Below, piece by piece: positions 22,783-35,903 of a stretch of 64,000 nt of DNA. Source of the stretch: Marsupella aquatica (Eukaryota > Marchantiophyta); contig OZ316896.1 in the NCBI GenBank assembly GCA_973895155.1, positions 6,262,001 to 6,326,000 of the forward strand. Direction: 5' to 3'. The notes under the pieces were generated by a model. The model searched no databases, was not told where the DNA came from, and saw only the letters and a list, made by a program, of their open reading frames with translations. Every line of letters starts with the position of its first letter. Positions within the stretch are counted from its first letter, which is position 1. The position numbers and the translations under genes are program-made.

Positions 22783-24660
22783 TGTTAGGCATTTATTCTT
22801 AGTCTAGAGCTACTATTGCAGCCATAGTTAGGCTAATCTTAATCACATCCTTGGTTAAATTAGTCGTGTTGCAAACTTTATACCAAGGTTGTTTGTTAGG
22901 ATTTACTCTTAGGTCTAGAATTACGACTGTACCATAGTTAAGACTAACCTTAGTTGAAGACTTGGTTAGGTTAGTCATGTTGTGCACACTCTATAACCAA
23001 GCGGTGTTTGCTTGGAGAGTGGGGACTCAGGCTCATTGTTACGGAGCTAGTTGAGAGATAGAGAGAGCTTGCGCTGTGGATGCTTGGTATGACCGGTCGG
23101 CCTAGACTGCAGTAAAGTTCATGTGTGTTCCCATGGACGTAGCCTCATGTGTAGGTGAATCACGTATCTCTCTATGTTGACTCTTGTGCGTTGGATGGTT
23201 CATGGGCTTGTCGTTACGATTGTCGTCTATGCTCAACATTGTTAACCATAATTATCAGTAGTCAATCACTAATATCAATTTTGCTCAACGTCCTCACCGA
23301 GCGCATACATCCCTTTCGTGGCCCCATTGAGTCACTTTGGTGACCCTCACCGAAGTCCTAATGCCTTCAATATTCTAAATCCACAACTCAACAACCTCGC
23401 TAAGTCACTTCAGCAGCATCATTGAGTCACTTTGGGCAACATTTGGCAACCCTTGCCAAGTCCTTCCAAAACTAATGGCTTCAATAGTCTAAGTCCACAA
23501 CTCAGCGACCTCGTTGAGTCACTTCCAATCCTATTTGTAATCACTTATATCTTTGAATGATACGCCTTGATATATGTGAGGGGTACCATGGTTGTGACAC
23601 TCCTTTATACCCAAACACTGTTTCCTTGGATAGAAGGAACTTAGGTTAATTTTTATAGTGCCAGTTAAGAGATAGAAAGAACTGTCTTGTATTGCGGGCT
23701 CTCTATGACCGTTAGGCCTAGATTGCAATAAAGCTCTTGTCGAGGCTCTTGTGTGTTCTCAAGATTTGCATAGTCTCATTTGAGGTGAATCATGTATCTC
23801 TTTGTGTTGAGTACTTGTTTGTTGGATGGTCATGGGCATGATGTTGTGAATTCATCTTTGCTCAACAATTGTTATTATTAGAGCATGCTTGGGAATGACG
23901 ACGAGGGTGATGAGTGTTTTTGTGATGGTTTTTTTCATCGTTTAGTGTTGGTGACTTTTTAAGAGTTTGGTCAAATGAAACTAAATCTTGGATGTTGTGG
24001 GCTCAACAAATAGATCAGTGTGAGGGCTTTCAATTGGTGCGTCAAAATTGTTGATTGGTATTTAGATTTGTATCCATAGTGCAAAGCAATCAATGTTTGC
24101 ATTGTTGAGGATTTTTTGGTGAAAGTTAGCAAATTTGAAGTTGATTTTTTAAAGGAGGGACCACACTAAGTTTGTTTTCTTGACAACGTGAGCTTTGCAA
24201 TGCATAGGGCTTTATATGCTATAGCTTTGCTTCTAGATTAAGACAAGGTGGTCATTTTGGTAGCTGGTTTGTTACCCTTTGTGAACAAAGTACTAAAACA
24301 TGTTCAATCAAAACTTGTGTTTTGCTTCTTTGAAAAGTTATGATGCTTGTTTTTGCCTAAACCTGGTTTCTTGTCATCATGATTGGCTCAAAGGATGTAA
24401 AACAAAGTGCTACGGTTCAACTGAGAGATTGCACAAAAGGCGCCATTTTGAGTTATGGATTGGCACTTGATGCCAAGAGAGGGAGTATTGGCAGATTTGT
24501 TTTGTCTATTGTACTTGCACACGGTACAGCAGACAAAACAAATCTGCCAAAACGTGTAAAATATGACAAATTAAAAACATTGTTGGTGGTCATCCCTTTC
24601 TCAACAAAATGGCACAAGGTGTGTAGCAATTTGTTTTGCTTACCTTAAGGAAAACGCAAA
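22783..24660 (+). pseudogene. Decayed copia 5' end (LTR, primer site, leader), copy-1 family
   Basis: A degraded LTR starts TGTTAGGC at 22783, is interrupted at 22893 by a younger solo LTR, and resumes near 23600 to end CTCAACA near 23873. A mutated primer site (TTGTTATTATTAGAGCATGC) follows, then leader DNA resembling 3039-3450 of copy 1. Between the two LTR parts lie about 350 bp of extra sequence with a diverged tandem repeat (about 23340-23400 and 23460-23525, sharing TCCACAACTCA and AGTCACTT). No coding region remains. Confidence 0.72.
22894..23238 (+). repeat. Solo LTR nested in a decayed LTR, TTGTT target duplication
   Basis: 345 bp, TGTTAGG...CTCAACA, related to the copy-1 LTR. The target duplication TTGTT is at 22889-22893 and 23239-23243. 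Confidence 0.87.
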
Positions 24661-25482
24661 GGGAAATTTGTGTAACTGTGTAAACACATAGAAATTGTGT
24701 GTATGTGTAGTCGTACAAAAATGTTGGGATGCTAATTTGGTGGAATAGCTAAGTAAACACATTTTGGAGATAAATAATCTCATAAGTTATCAGTCATCTC
24801 TATCAGTCGGCCTGATATCAGCTGTCACCTCATCTTAGAGAGGCCGCCAATTGCAACACAAGAAAAAAATGAGGAAAATGTCTTTGATTTTTTTCAAAAT
24901 TCAAGGGAGAATTTTTTTTAATTGTTTTCATTATGGGGTGTCCGTACACCCCATCTCAAAGATGTCAGCTGAGATGGGCGGGTGTCCTACTGTAAAAAAG
25001 CCAAAAAATTCCAACAACAAAATTATAAATATTTTTTTCCCAAAATTTTATGTTTTTTTCGCCCATTTTTTCCGTATGCCTATCTTGGCGCAGCTCAGCT
25101 GCCCAGCTAAGATATGTGGAGCTGCAAAGGCCCCATCTCAGCTACTCCACTGAGATTCAAAAAAATTTAACGGCAAAATTCATAATGATGATGTTGTGTA
25201 CCCCCACATTTTGCTAAGTAGATAAACTAGGTTAGAGTTTAGATACATAGAGTAATATCAAAGCCTTGAGAAAAAGCAAAATGTCTTATTTTTTGTAAAG
25301 ACTCATTTTGGCAACAAAAATAGAGAGTTCTTGTAGTGCAACATGGATAAGTAAGAAGTCATATTAAGCTTATAGGAGTTGTTATGCCAACCATGTGGGG
25401 TATGTTAGGCAACACTTTAGTTTATGAGGGTTGTGATGTTAAGTTAGAAGATGACAAGCTTTGTGCTTTAGACTATTGTGAT
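24661..25482. other. AT-rich stretch with no recognised gene
   Basis: Contains a short inverted motif (GGGGTGT...ACACCCC near 24935-24953) and poly-A/T runs. The open frame at 24851-25153 shows no recognisable domain. Confidence 0.4.
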
Positions 25483-25880
25483 TGGGTCGACCCGATGCTC
25501 ATGCCTAGGTCTTTAGAACCTGTCATCAGGCGAGGGTCCCAGATGGCCACACCTGCGCCCACTGTAACTCGTGCGCCAAACGTCTGTTGTGCATGAAGCC
25601 CTAGCTTGGGACTCAAGTTTGTTTGGGGGTCCGGACGGTCCACTCTGAGCTCGGCCCTTCCCATGACCCAACCAGCTCCCAGTACTAGTCTAAGTCCTTA
25701 GAGTGCGTCACCAGCTTAGCACATTGCCCTTGCTAGTGCAACGCTTTGTTGCCCACCGGTCTTTTCACACTTAGTCTCCACCAAATGGTTGTTTTGGAGG
25801 CCTAGACCATAGAGGAGTTTGGCATTGGAGTCAGCAATGCCGGAGCTACGGGTTAGGGTAGTTGAGTTTTGCAACTATGT
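25483..25880 (-). repeat. Diverged fragment of the long gypsy-type LTR
   Basis: Aligns by eye with 36325-36765 and 45185-45600, sharing blocks such as GCTCATGCCTAGG, CTAAGTCCTTAG, GGAGTCAGCAA and the terminal GAGTT..GCAACT. Only the part of the LTR nearest the internal region remains. Confidence 0.7.
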
Positions 25881-26439
25881 GTGAGGGCAATCTTAGTGTA
25901 TGTGGGACCAACAATACCACTGAAAGGTGTATTGGGTGCATTGAAGTGGGTTGGGTGAGGACTATCATTGCTCTGATTGCTGGGAGTGAAATGGCAAAAT
26001 AGTGGGGCGATGGTTGAGAAGTCCCTAAGACAGGAACCACTCAAGAGTCACTAGTTTATGGGTACATGTTGGTGACGGAATAGAAACATACCTCTGGCAA
26101 TGCGGATACATATAGATATAGGCGCACCGCAACGCTAGGCCCGTGTATATAGGCCCGATATGAAAACCCCTTCTCACTAGAAGTATCATGAGCACAGGAT
26201 TTGATTCCCAATCTTGGTTCCTTGGAATTGAGTTTGGATGATGTGTGACAAAGTCCTCCTATCACAGTCTGGTGTTAAGGGGATAAATTGTTTGTTTATA
26301 ACCTCCATAGCATCCCTTCGTGATACTCAGGTACAAGAAGATGTTTTTGGCACCCCACATGAGGTTTTTTGTGACTGTTAAGACCCATGTCAATTGCGTG
26401 ACATTATGAACAGGTTCTAACTTGCCAAATCCAAAGTCA
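25881..26439. other. Stretch with no recognised gene
   Basis: No coding or repeat signal that I can name. It may be flanking debris of the CACTA-like fragment or of the LTR fragment. Confidence 0.35.
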
Positions 26440-26469
26440 TCAATGGTGAACGGGGGTAAATTTAAACTT

Positions 26470-26800
26470 ACCTACCAGTAGGATTATGTATATATAATTA
26501 AACACATGCCCGCTTTGCTTTGCTTTTTTAGTTGGACAAGCATCTTCTTTGTATTTGCAACCAGACTTCTTTACCCAATCTGCAGCACGTGTTCCCCAAC
26601 ATTGCTTATCAAAGCTTGCCACCCTAGGCGGTGGGTCAAAGAACTTGGCGTTCTCCCTTTGATGAAACAAACGCATTGAAGGCAACCACCTTCGAGCACC
26701 ACCAAACTCCAACTTGTTCACTTGTTTGGAGCCATGTGCCACACAATTAGTACCACAAACCACACAATCTTTGTATCCCTGGTGCTGACAGTTGTCAATG
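26470..26800 (-). pseudogene. CACTA (En/Spm)-like transposase fragment
   Basis: A minus-strand frame contains CVVCGTN, then FGGARRWLPSMRLFHQR and a following FFDPPPR. This resembles the CPxCG ... hGHRRFLPxxHPLR ... P block upstream of the catalytic domain in plant CACTA TNP2-type transposases. Upstream it runs into AT-rich DNA (26800-27000), and no DDE part is present. The assignment is by motif resemblance only. Confidence 0.45.
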
Positions 26801-26899
26801 TATATATTGAGCATCAATAGATGTACATTTAACTTAAAAAGTGTACATGTTAGTGCAATTGGCCTAGAAATTGTAACATTGAGTGCAAAAAGTGTACAT

Positions 26900-28195
26900 T
26901 TTTCTAGCATTTGTTATTATATTCATAAAAATTTGATGAATAAGAAAATTAATTTAATTATGCAGAAAACATTCATTATTACAATTGATTACAGAATATA
27001 ACAAGCATTATATATAATTATAATATTAATGACATTGTCCACTTGGTCAGAAATTTACAAAATGGCATGGTCTCACATAACTATTTGAGTAAGTGGTGTT
27101 TGAGTGACTTACACGAGGATTTACATAAAAAACTACCTAATTATATTTTAGAAACAACTAAGTCTACTTTTCCATTCTTTGTAGATAACTTTGAATTTTT
27201 TGTAGAAATTTGAGGAATACTCAGACATTTGCCCGCCATTGTTTGCTCTTTCACGCCAAACTTAAACCACACATTGTAGAATTTGCATACTGTCTATGTT
27301 GAGTGTTCTCACCAAACCTTGGATCTCGTTCACATGTATTAGTGGACATGAATTCATGGGGCCATTGTAACGTGCAAGAAAACAATAAAAAAATGTACTT
27401 GCACTAGCAATAGTTTCAGTCACATGACCCCTAATTTTCTATATCCAAGTGACTCGCAAACAATAACCTGGTAGGTAAAATTCATTTTGGGGACTCCTCC
27501 ATATGGAGTCTTTAAAAAACACTAAAAATAAAAAGGCAGCAAAAATCAAAATAAATTAAAAAAACTCTAATGACTTGCTAAGAACACTCTTCTCACATTT
27601 TGCTTGCATCTTACTATTATAATACCCTATCCCACCAAAAGTGGTGGATTGTCAGTTTACAAAATCACTTTTGGAGGGAACATTCCATGACCATGGATTT
27701 ATAAGCTCTTTTATCCTGGCCTTCCATCAATTAAAAAAAAAGCAATCTTCCTAACCCAAAACAAACAAGACAAAGTATTTTGATGTACACCAAAATTCTG
27801 AAAGAGGGGCATGATGACATACCCTTAATGTGAGTGCCATTGGAATGGGGGCACTTGGGACACCATCATGAGGGATAATGACTAGGAGACACACAGTTCA
27901 AAGTAGGGAGGGCAATTAATGATGCACCCATGGGTGAAGGGATGAATAGTGTCACACCCTCACATAAGTATAAGATAGGGGATGAGACAAAGGAAAGCAA
28001 AGGCAGGTGAATCAAAATTAAAAAATATTAATAATACAATAAGAGGGAAAAAGGGAAAAAAAAAGGACACCCTTGCCTTTCATTGGGTTTTTTAAGGAGG
28101 GAGAGGCAGCCCAAGAGAAAGGGGAGAGGGGGCCATGAGGAGGAGGGGGGTACCTGGGGTTGTGTAAATGTGCCGGCTTTTATTGTCATCACCTA
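26900..28195. other. AT-rich intergenic stretch
   Basis: No gene recognised on either strand. Poly-purine runs near 28010-28140. Confidence 0.45.
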
Positions 28196-28634
28196 TCTAC
28201 TTTATCATTTTTGACATGGATATCTTTTACAAAATAATGTCTTTCACACAATGACATCTTTTTTGCAATGTGCAAGTTTTGAATACAACCACAACAAATG
28301 TATGGTCAGGACCACACATAACATGTCTCAATCACTGCATTGCAAAACCTACATTCTTGCCTCGACTTAACATCCTTTTCTAATCTCGCCATCTTTTTCT
28401 CACCTTGGTATCTTTCTCTCATCACAACATCTTTTCTCTCCTCGACATCTTTTAATCAGCTCGACATCTTTTTCTCAGCTCAACATCTTTTCTCCCCTCG
28501 ATTTCTTTAGCACTCCCCCATGCACTCAACATCATTTTCTTTCCTTGACATTTCTTCTCACCTTGACATTTTATCTTTTTCTCACCTTGACATCTTGTAT
28601 CTCATCGTGCCATCTTTTTCTCACCTTGATATTT
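28196..28634. repeat. Degenerate CTCxxCATCTTTT repeat, left of the nest
   Basis: Repeats of the theme CTTGACATCTTTTTCTCACC, the reverse complement of the units at 15100-15695. The same theme returns at 36920-37165 beyond the inserted LTR, so the two parts were probably continuous before insertion. Confidence 0.6.
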
Positions 28635-29330
28635 TCAGTGGTGGACCTAGCCACCCAACGCTCTCACCAATCCCAACACCCACACCTAAGTGCCGTTGGC
28701 GCCGAACGCCTCCACGGAACTCCTTGAGCAAGCATCTTGATGCTCTTTGCATCCCTCACGACAACTCCCATACAAGGCTACACTTGCTCCCTAACCCGAC
28801 CGTCGCTCAACGTTCCTCACGGTCTGCACAAGCACCCAAACACTCCGGTAAGTAACCTCAAAAGGATCTAGATCTCCCCAAGTCTAGCATCTTAACTCAA
28901 GCTCAACAAACATTGGTAAGTAGGTCAATGATAGGTCCCCGGATAGGTCATCTTGTTACCATAAGCCATATTAACCAAAATTGACACCCATTGTTTGTCC
29001 AGAACAACCCCTTTTTGGGTGCTGCCCGGGTTCCCCCTTGTACCTATCCATCACCAACTGACCACCCTGCCCCAAGGACATGCTCATGGCCCAAATGGCG
29101 TAGCTTTTCCCAACACGTCGGGACTAGAATAGTCTTTACTCTAACGACCAACTTATGGGTTTCATTGCACTGATGGCCTAGGGGCCCAGTGCACTTGTAA
29201 CTCAACTTCCATGTCTACTTGGCTTTGCCTCCCTAACGCAAGCTCCCTTGGGAGACTGAACGCGGCTTGGCTACTATTTCGGCAAGATTAGGCAAGCGGA
29301 CGAGATAGCCCCCGCAAACCCCAAGAACCC

Positions 29331-29623
29331 TGTAATAAACCGTCAGCTCCGGACTAGACAACAATGCAAAAACATGAGAGACACTCAATCAGACGCTACA
29401 CCGACGAGACACCCCGAGTGGAGAAACTCCTGAAGGCTCCATAGCAAATGAGAGTACATGTGAAGAATGAGGGAGAGAGTGCTCTCCCTCCGGCCTATAC
29501 CCCCCAAGGGGGCCAAGATGAGTGGGCCTAAACAAAGCGGATCTTATCCTAATGTAATCCAGGGTTAACTAACCCTAGTAAGGCCAAATAAACTAAGTTG
29601 GGAACTCGAGTCAATTCCTAACA
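29331..29623 (-). repeat. 3' LTR of copia copy 3
   Basis: 293 bp; on the + strand it begins TGTAATAAACC and ends CCTAACA. Confidence 0.92.
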
Positions 29624-29690
29624 ATCTCCACCTTGACTCCAGTTCACACAATGAGTCAGGTGATATACAATACATAACTAAGTAGCATAT

Positions 29691-32600
29691 CTACATAGTC
29701 TCCGGTTTGGCCCTAACATTAATAATATCCACACAATGACTAAAGCTACTAGTAGGTAAAACTTTGGTAAGCATGTCTGCCGCATTCTCCTCTAAAGCCA
29801 CCTTCTCCAGAAACATTTGCTTTGTCTCAATCACCTCACGGATGAAGTGATAACGAATGTCAATGTGCTTTGTCCTGGCATGGAACACAGGGTTCTTAGC
29901 CAAATGCAAAGCACTTTGACTGTCACATAGCAGCACCGGTCTTTCAGGTGAAAGACCCAGATCACTCACCAATCTTCGTAGCCAAATCAGCTCCCTGGTT
30001 GCCTCACATGCAGCCATGTACTCAGCCTCAGTAGTAGACAATGCAACACAAGATTGAGTTGCCGACTTCCAGCTGATACAACCTCCACCCAGCATAAACA
30101 CATAGCCTATAGTAGACTTCCTGTTATCCAAGTTACCAGCATAATTTGAATCTACAAAACCTTCCAACTCTAATGTAGAGTCTGCTTCACCGTCAAATAA
30201 GATCCCACAATCTAAGGTACCTTTCAGATACCGCACAACCCACTTCACTGCTTCCCAGTAAAGCTTACCAGGATTTGCCATAAATTTGCTCAAAATGCTA
30301 ACAACATGGGCAATGTCAGGTCTAGTGCATGTCATCACATACATCAAACTACCCACAACACTATCATAGGGAACATGTTTCATCGCCAATCTATCACTCT
30401 CACTAGAAGGGCAATCATTCTTTGAGAGTTTAAAGTGGGAAGCCAATGGAGTACCAACTGGTTTTGCATTCTCCATTCCATACTTGGCAAGTACCTTCTC
30501 CAAATACTGCCGCTGAGACAACCATAATTGCCTCTGCTCCCTATCACGATGAATCTCCATCCCTAGAATCTTCTTGGCCTGACCCAAGTCCTTCATTGAA
30601 AACTCCTTACTCAACATTGCTTTCAGATGAGCAACATCAGACTTATTCTCAAGGATGAGCATGTCATCCACATACAATGCCAACACAATGTAACCAAAGC
30701 GTGAGTAATTCTCCACCTCCTTCATGTAAATACAACAATCATGTTCACTTCGTGTGAACCCCTGAGATAACATGAAGGAATCAAAACGCTTATTCCACTG
30801 TCTGGGACTCTGCTTCAATCCGTATAACGAGCGCAAGAGCTTCCACACCAAATGTCTGGTCTTCTCGTCAATAAAACCTGGAGGCTGAGTCATATAAATC
30901 TCCACATCAAGCAATCCATGCAGGAAAGTAGTAATTACATCCATCTGATCTAACTCAAGATCATAGAATGCCACAATCGCAAGTAAAACACGGATAGTAG
31001 TGAGTTTGACAACTGGTGAGAAAATCTCCATGTAGTCCAAGCCCTCCTTCTGGGTGTACCCTTTGGCCACAAGGCGTGCCTTGTAAGTGCCATCCTGCTT
31101 CTTCTTGTACAACCATCTACACGGAACTAGTGTTTTCCCGCGAGGCATGTCAGTTAAGCGCCAAGTTGAATTCTTCTTCAAAGAATTCATCTCCTTCAAC
31201 ATCGCCTCCATCTACTTATCCTTCTCTGGAGAGGCCATAGCTTCTTCATAGCTAGAGGGGTCTCCATCTTCAGTAAGCAAAATAACACCGGGATAATCGT
31301 CATGTTCAACAACGTGAACACGAGGATCTGCAAAACCAAATCTATCAGGGGGTTGGCCAAAATTGGCCCTGATGGAGCGCCTTGGTTGAGAAATTGCTCC
31401 TCTACCAGAGGGACCAACAGCTTCCTCATCACCACCAAGCTCCACCGTAGTGGGTTCATCCACCTGTTCCTCCTAAATATCCCGGGGTCTTGACAACCAT
31501 TCTTTGTCAAAAACAACATTTCTGCTCATAACTGCCTTGCAATCGACAGGATCCCACAATTTATAGCCCTTCTGCCCAGGACTAAAGCCTAGAAAAATAC
31601 ATTTCTTAGACTTGGGATCCAACTTAGACCTGTGTGTCTGCTCAATGTAAACATAGGCAACACAACCAAAAACTCAGAGTCTAGAGCTCGGGGGTTAACT
31701 AAGTGTATATTTTGGGGTACCACGTGCGATCCTAGCCTAATATAAATAAACCTATTTTATAAAGAAAATATTCCAAGAATATTCTTTATTTTCAATATTA
31801 ATAACCTATTTTACTTTATAAAGGGTATATATTAAAGAATATTCTATAAACATGAGTTTATGATACCTTCTTTTGCCTTTCCGCTTTTTAAAAATTTAGT
31901 TAAAATCTGCCAAAAATACCTATTTTGGATCGCACGTGGTTCCTAAGATTTTTGATAGTCAACCCCCGAGGTCTAGAGTAATCAACAGGTCTCTTATACC
32001 ACAACTCAAATGGAGTCTGCATCAACTTACTACTGTGCGGTGACAGATTGTAGACGTATGCAGCTTGGTTGACAGCTTCAGCCCAAAAGTTGTTGGGCAA
32101 CTTGGACTTACATAGCATGCTACGTGCTTTCTCCAGTAATGTCCGATTCAACCGTTCTACAACTCCATTCTGCTGCGGCGTCTCCGGTACAGTATAATGA
32201 CGCTTGAGGCCAAGGTCCCGACCAAATTGGTCAAACTCATTGGACTTATACTCACCACCGTTATCTGACCGAACACACTTCAACTCCTTTCCAGTCTGTA
32301 GCTTCACCATGGCTTTCCACTCCTTGAAGATCTCAAATACTTGAGACTTCTCCTTCATGTAGTACAGCCAACACATTCAAGAGTAATCATCTATAAATGT
32401 CACAAAATATCTGGCTCCACCCAACGATGGTTCTGGCGCTGGACCCCAAACATCTGAATGTACATACTCAAGAATCTCATGAGAATGGTATGAACTAGAA
32501 CTGAAACTCACTTTCCTCAGCTTGCCAAAGATGCAATCTTCACAAAAAGAGAGTTTACCGGATTGAGCACCTTGCAGCAAATCTCTATTTGCCAAGGCTG

Positions 32601-33996
32601 CCAATCCTTTACCACTCAAGTGCCCCAACCGTGCATGCCACAAATCTATGGCTTGTGTGCGACCAGTTGTTGAGAGTGCTTCAATTGAAGCAGCCGAAGA
32701 TGACTCTATGGCAGATGTTGCCACTGCATCCGAGCGTTCCACCACAGAATCCACATGCTCCACTCTTGGAGCAATGACATCTCCTTCCAAGATGTACAAA
32801 TTATTCTGCCGTAATGCCTTAATCAAAGATATATCATCTTTGACGACAAAGAGCGCACCATCACGTGCAGTGAAATGAGATCCACCAGCTTCCAAAGCAC
32901 CAAGAGAAATCAAGTTCTTCAAGATGTCTGGTATGTGCCTGACTCCCATCAGTGCTCGCACAACACCATCAAACATCCAAAATTTGATAGTCCACATGCC
33001 AACAATCGCACATCGGACACCATTTCCGATTTCCACAGTACCGATACAAGGTTGGTAAGTGGAGAAATACAATTGCGTTGGACATACATGATAAGAGGAA
33101 CCCTAATCCAACATCCATTTATTGTCATACACAGAGTCCACAGCACCAATACATAGCACTTTAGCAGCATCCTCATTATCAGCAATCACAATACCAGCTG
33201 ACGATGAGGACGCACCATTGGAAGCAGGACGCTTCTGCTTTGATAGAGAAGGACAATTCCACTTGGTGTGGCCCTTCTCATGGCAATGCCAACACTGAAC
33301 TTTCTTACTACAGGACTTAGATTTAGATCTACTATGTGATTTAGATCTAGATTGATCCGTAGTACGCTCCGTGGATCTGCCTCTAACCACTAAGGCAGCA
33401 GACTCATTGTCACGGCCAGAAAGTTGTCGCTTGCCCCATTCTGCAAGAACGGTAGCCTTCACCTCATCCAACTTCAACGTAGACTTGTCATGTGTGATGA
33501 CCGTCACCAATGTCAAATAGGTCTGAGGAAGCGACATCAACAAATGCATCGCAAGATACTCATCGGTCAACTTGTCTCCCGCCGTAGTCACCTCATGCAC
33601 AATCTCATCAAAGAGACTGAGGTGATCGCGCATGTTGCCACCATCCTTCAACTTCAACCTGAACAGCCGCTCCAAGTGATAAATGCGAGTAGTCAACGAA
33701 GTGCTCTGGTAGAGCTGAGTAAGCATATCCCAGATCTTCTTGACATTCCGATCCATCCCCAACACGTTCTTGAGAATGTTGTTTGCCAAGAACAACTCAA
33801 TTGTGCTACACGCCTGCACCGACATGTCCTCCCACTCCTCATCTGTTAGATTTGAGGGTTTCACTCCAGTGAGGGTCTTCTCAAGACCCTGTTGGATCAA
33901 CACATTGGTCACCTTCCGAGTCCAGAGGCTGAAGCTGACCTTCCCGTCAAACTTCTCCACCTCAAACTTTGGCGCCGCAAGCTTTCTTGAAGTCAT
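29691..33996 (-). pseudogene. Copia gag-pol polyprotein interrupted by stops and a MITE (copy 3)
   Basis: Starts at ATG 33996 (MTSRKLAAPKFEVEKFDG) and ends at 29691. Order: gag; CCHC knuckle CWHCHEKGHTKWNC near 33290; protease, where the codon after the catalytic Asp is TAG (33103); GAG-pre-integrase; integrase core (SDNGGEY, QQNGVVERLN), with TGA at 32377; a MITE at 31687-31970; TAG near 31473 and 31212; then reverse transcriptase with an intact YVDD box and RNase H to the end. The MITE plus its 8-bp duplication is 292 bp, and the frame downstream of it is the upstream frame shifted by exactly that amount, so the only frame break here is the MITE. Otherwise decay is by point stops. Confidence 0.92.
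31687..31970. mobile_element. 284-bp MITE, hAT-like (8-bp target duplication)
   Basis: The ends are inverted repeats, CTCGGGGGTTAACTA at the left and TAGTCAACCCCCGAG at the right; a second inverted pair lies further in (CCACGTGCGATCC near 31720 and GGATCGCACGTGG near 31927). The target duplication GTCTAGAG is at 31679-31686 and 31971-31978. Eight base pairs is the usual hAT length. The interior is AT-rich and non-coding. Confidence 0.88.
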
Positions 33997-35596
33997 TGAT
34001 GCTGTCACAAACACACAGGAAACACACAACCAAAATACCTCCACCCAAAAATTCACCAAAAAATGAAAGTTGGCAAAAGTGGAAATGGAATGCACCCCCG
34101 CGTAGCCTGCAAGGTACACTGCCAAGATCTGAAAACAATTTGACAAAAAACTTTTTCAGCGAAAACTTATTCAACCCGGACCGGAGGTGGGTCAAAATGG
34201 CCGTTTTGACCCCCGTCGGGTATCTTAGGTCCTGAAAAAATTCCACAACAGCAACGCACAAATCGACTTCACTAGCCCGTGCTCAACTCCCTTGAGTATC
34301 CCCTTGCAAAGTGTTGTAGAAAAATTCTGCCTCGACGACCGTCGAAATTGAAAATTTCACGCAAAAATCAGTTCTCTGGAAAAGTATATTTTCCAGGGAA
34401 TCAAAGTACAGTCAAAATGCACAGCAAAAGGAACGTGGAGTTGACACCTGCCTGCCTTGGAAGGAAGAGAAATCGCGGAAAGAAAAAGAAAGGAACAAAT
34501 TAAAAAAGACAATGAGGACTAAGGATAAGCGTTCGTCCCCGCCCCCCGACCTCAAAAATTTCTTTTAGAAAAAACTTCCTGCCTTGCCCCTCCGACCCTC
34601 CTTCTCTCGCCCTTCACAGCCTGGGTACAAAAATACAGCTTCCAAGGGCATAGAGCGTGTGTGCTCCCCCCTCCCTTCCTTAGTGCCACACAAGCTTGGG
34701 CCCTAGGTACAAGCGTACCTGCCCCTTCCTTAAATGAAAATTCCCCACATTTGGGCCTTCCAAGCACTTTGGATGCTTTGTACTTTGTACCACCTACACA
34801 CCTGCAGTACCTTCTTTTCTGATGTCAAATGATAACTCCATGGGAAAGAAACTCTACGCTTCCTATCCCCTTTATGGAGTGTTGTACTTGCAAGTACAAC
34901 TATACCTGTTATGTGCAACTATTGCACACAGTACCTTCATACTTGGGAAATGATGGGTCCCCTCGTACCTTTGTACCTGCGTATAGGGTACAGGCCTAAT
35001 CAAGGCCCCTCATACCCCCTCTAGCCTTGTATTGCCCTAATCCTCATGCACAAGCTCATACTTGTAGTCGCCCCCTCCTGTACTTGCACTTTAGTGTATA
35101 TACACGCACGATGAGCGTGCGCGCCACCGCAAATTAGTGCGGCGCGGCAACTCACACAACAAAGAATGATGAGAAAAATGGCAACAATCCGGCTCACGTA
35201 TCCAAGTATTGAACAAGCTAAACGGTCCCACATACCCCACAGGACCCACAAAATGTGACATAAGCCATAATCAAGAGCGTTAAGCTCTAAACAGCAATCT
35301 CAATTCACTCTAATGATGAAACATCCTGAAAATTTTGCCAAGATATAGTGCTCGCCAATGCGCATGAGTAATCGTTGGACTGTCCTCTTGACAGTACTTC
35401 AAAGAACAGAGACATGTCCGACACTCCACGATGAATCTTCAATCGGGAAACCGTCACCGCTTTCAAACACAAAACCTCCAACGAAAAACGACCAGTGAAA
35501 CGATCACGCAACCGTCGTTGACGATTCAATCTTTCACCCCGATCCAGCACACAAACGCTCTCACCACTGCCCAGGCCACCGAACCACGAACACGAA
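33997..35596 (-). other. Untranslated leader of copia copy 3
   Basis: About 1.6 kb between primer site and gag start. No convincing gene. A near-palindrome, GTCAAAATGGCCGTTTTGAC (about 34193-34212), could form a hairpin in the RNA. Confidence 0.6.
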
Positions 35597-35608
35597 GCTC
35601 TGATACCA
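35597..35608 (-). promoter_or_regulatory. Primer binding site, initiator-Met tRNA type (copy 3)
   Basis: On the minus strand TGGTATCAGAGC lies two bases from the 5' LTR, as in copy 1. Confidence 0.9.
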
Positions 35609-35610
35609 CT

Positions 35611-35903
35611 TATAATAAACCGTCAGCTCCGGACTAGACAGCAATGCGGAAACATGAGAGACACTCAATCAGACGCTACACCGACGAGACACCCCGAGTG
35701 GAGAAACTCCTGAAGGCTCCATAGAAAATGAGAGTACATGTGAAGAATGAGGGAGAGAGTGCTCTCCCTCCAGCCTATGCCCCCCAAGGGGGCCAAGATG
35801 AGTGGGCCTAAACAAAGCGGATCTTATCCTAATGTAATCCAAGGTTAACTAACCCTAGTAAGGCCAAATAAACTAAGTCGGGAACTCGAGTCAATTCCTA
35901 ACA
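35611..35903 (-). repeat. 5' LTR of copia copy 3
   Basis: 293 bp. On the + strand it begins TATAATAAACC, so the terminal CA of the LTR has changed to TA. Confidence 0.92.

Larger units (their letters stand above)
29331..35903 (-). mobile_element. Full-length Ty1/copia LTR retrotransposon, copy 3
   Basis: Two 293-bp LTRs flank a complete internal region in minus orientation. The target duplication AACCC is at 29326-29330 and 35904-35908. The LTRs differ at about 9 of 293 positions by eye (8 transitions). The element lies inside an older gypsy-type LTR and itself carries a MITE at 31687-31970. Confidence 0.95.

Noticed and set aside
28520-28855. Ser/Leu-rich protein in the CATCTTTT repeat
   Set aside because: It is a translation of a degenerate simple repeat that runs into an LTR.
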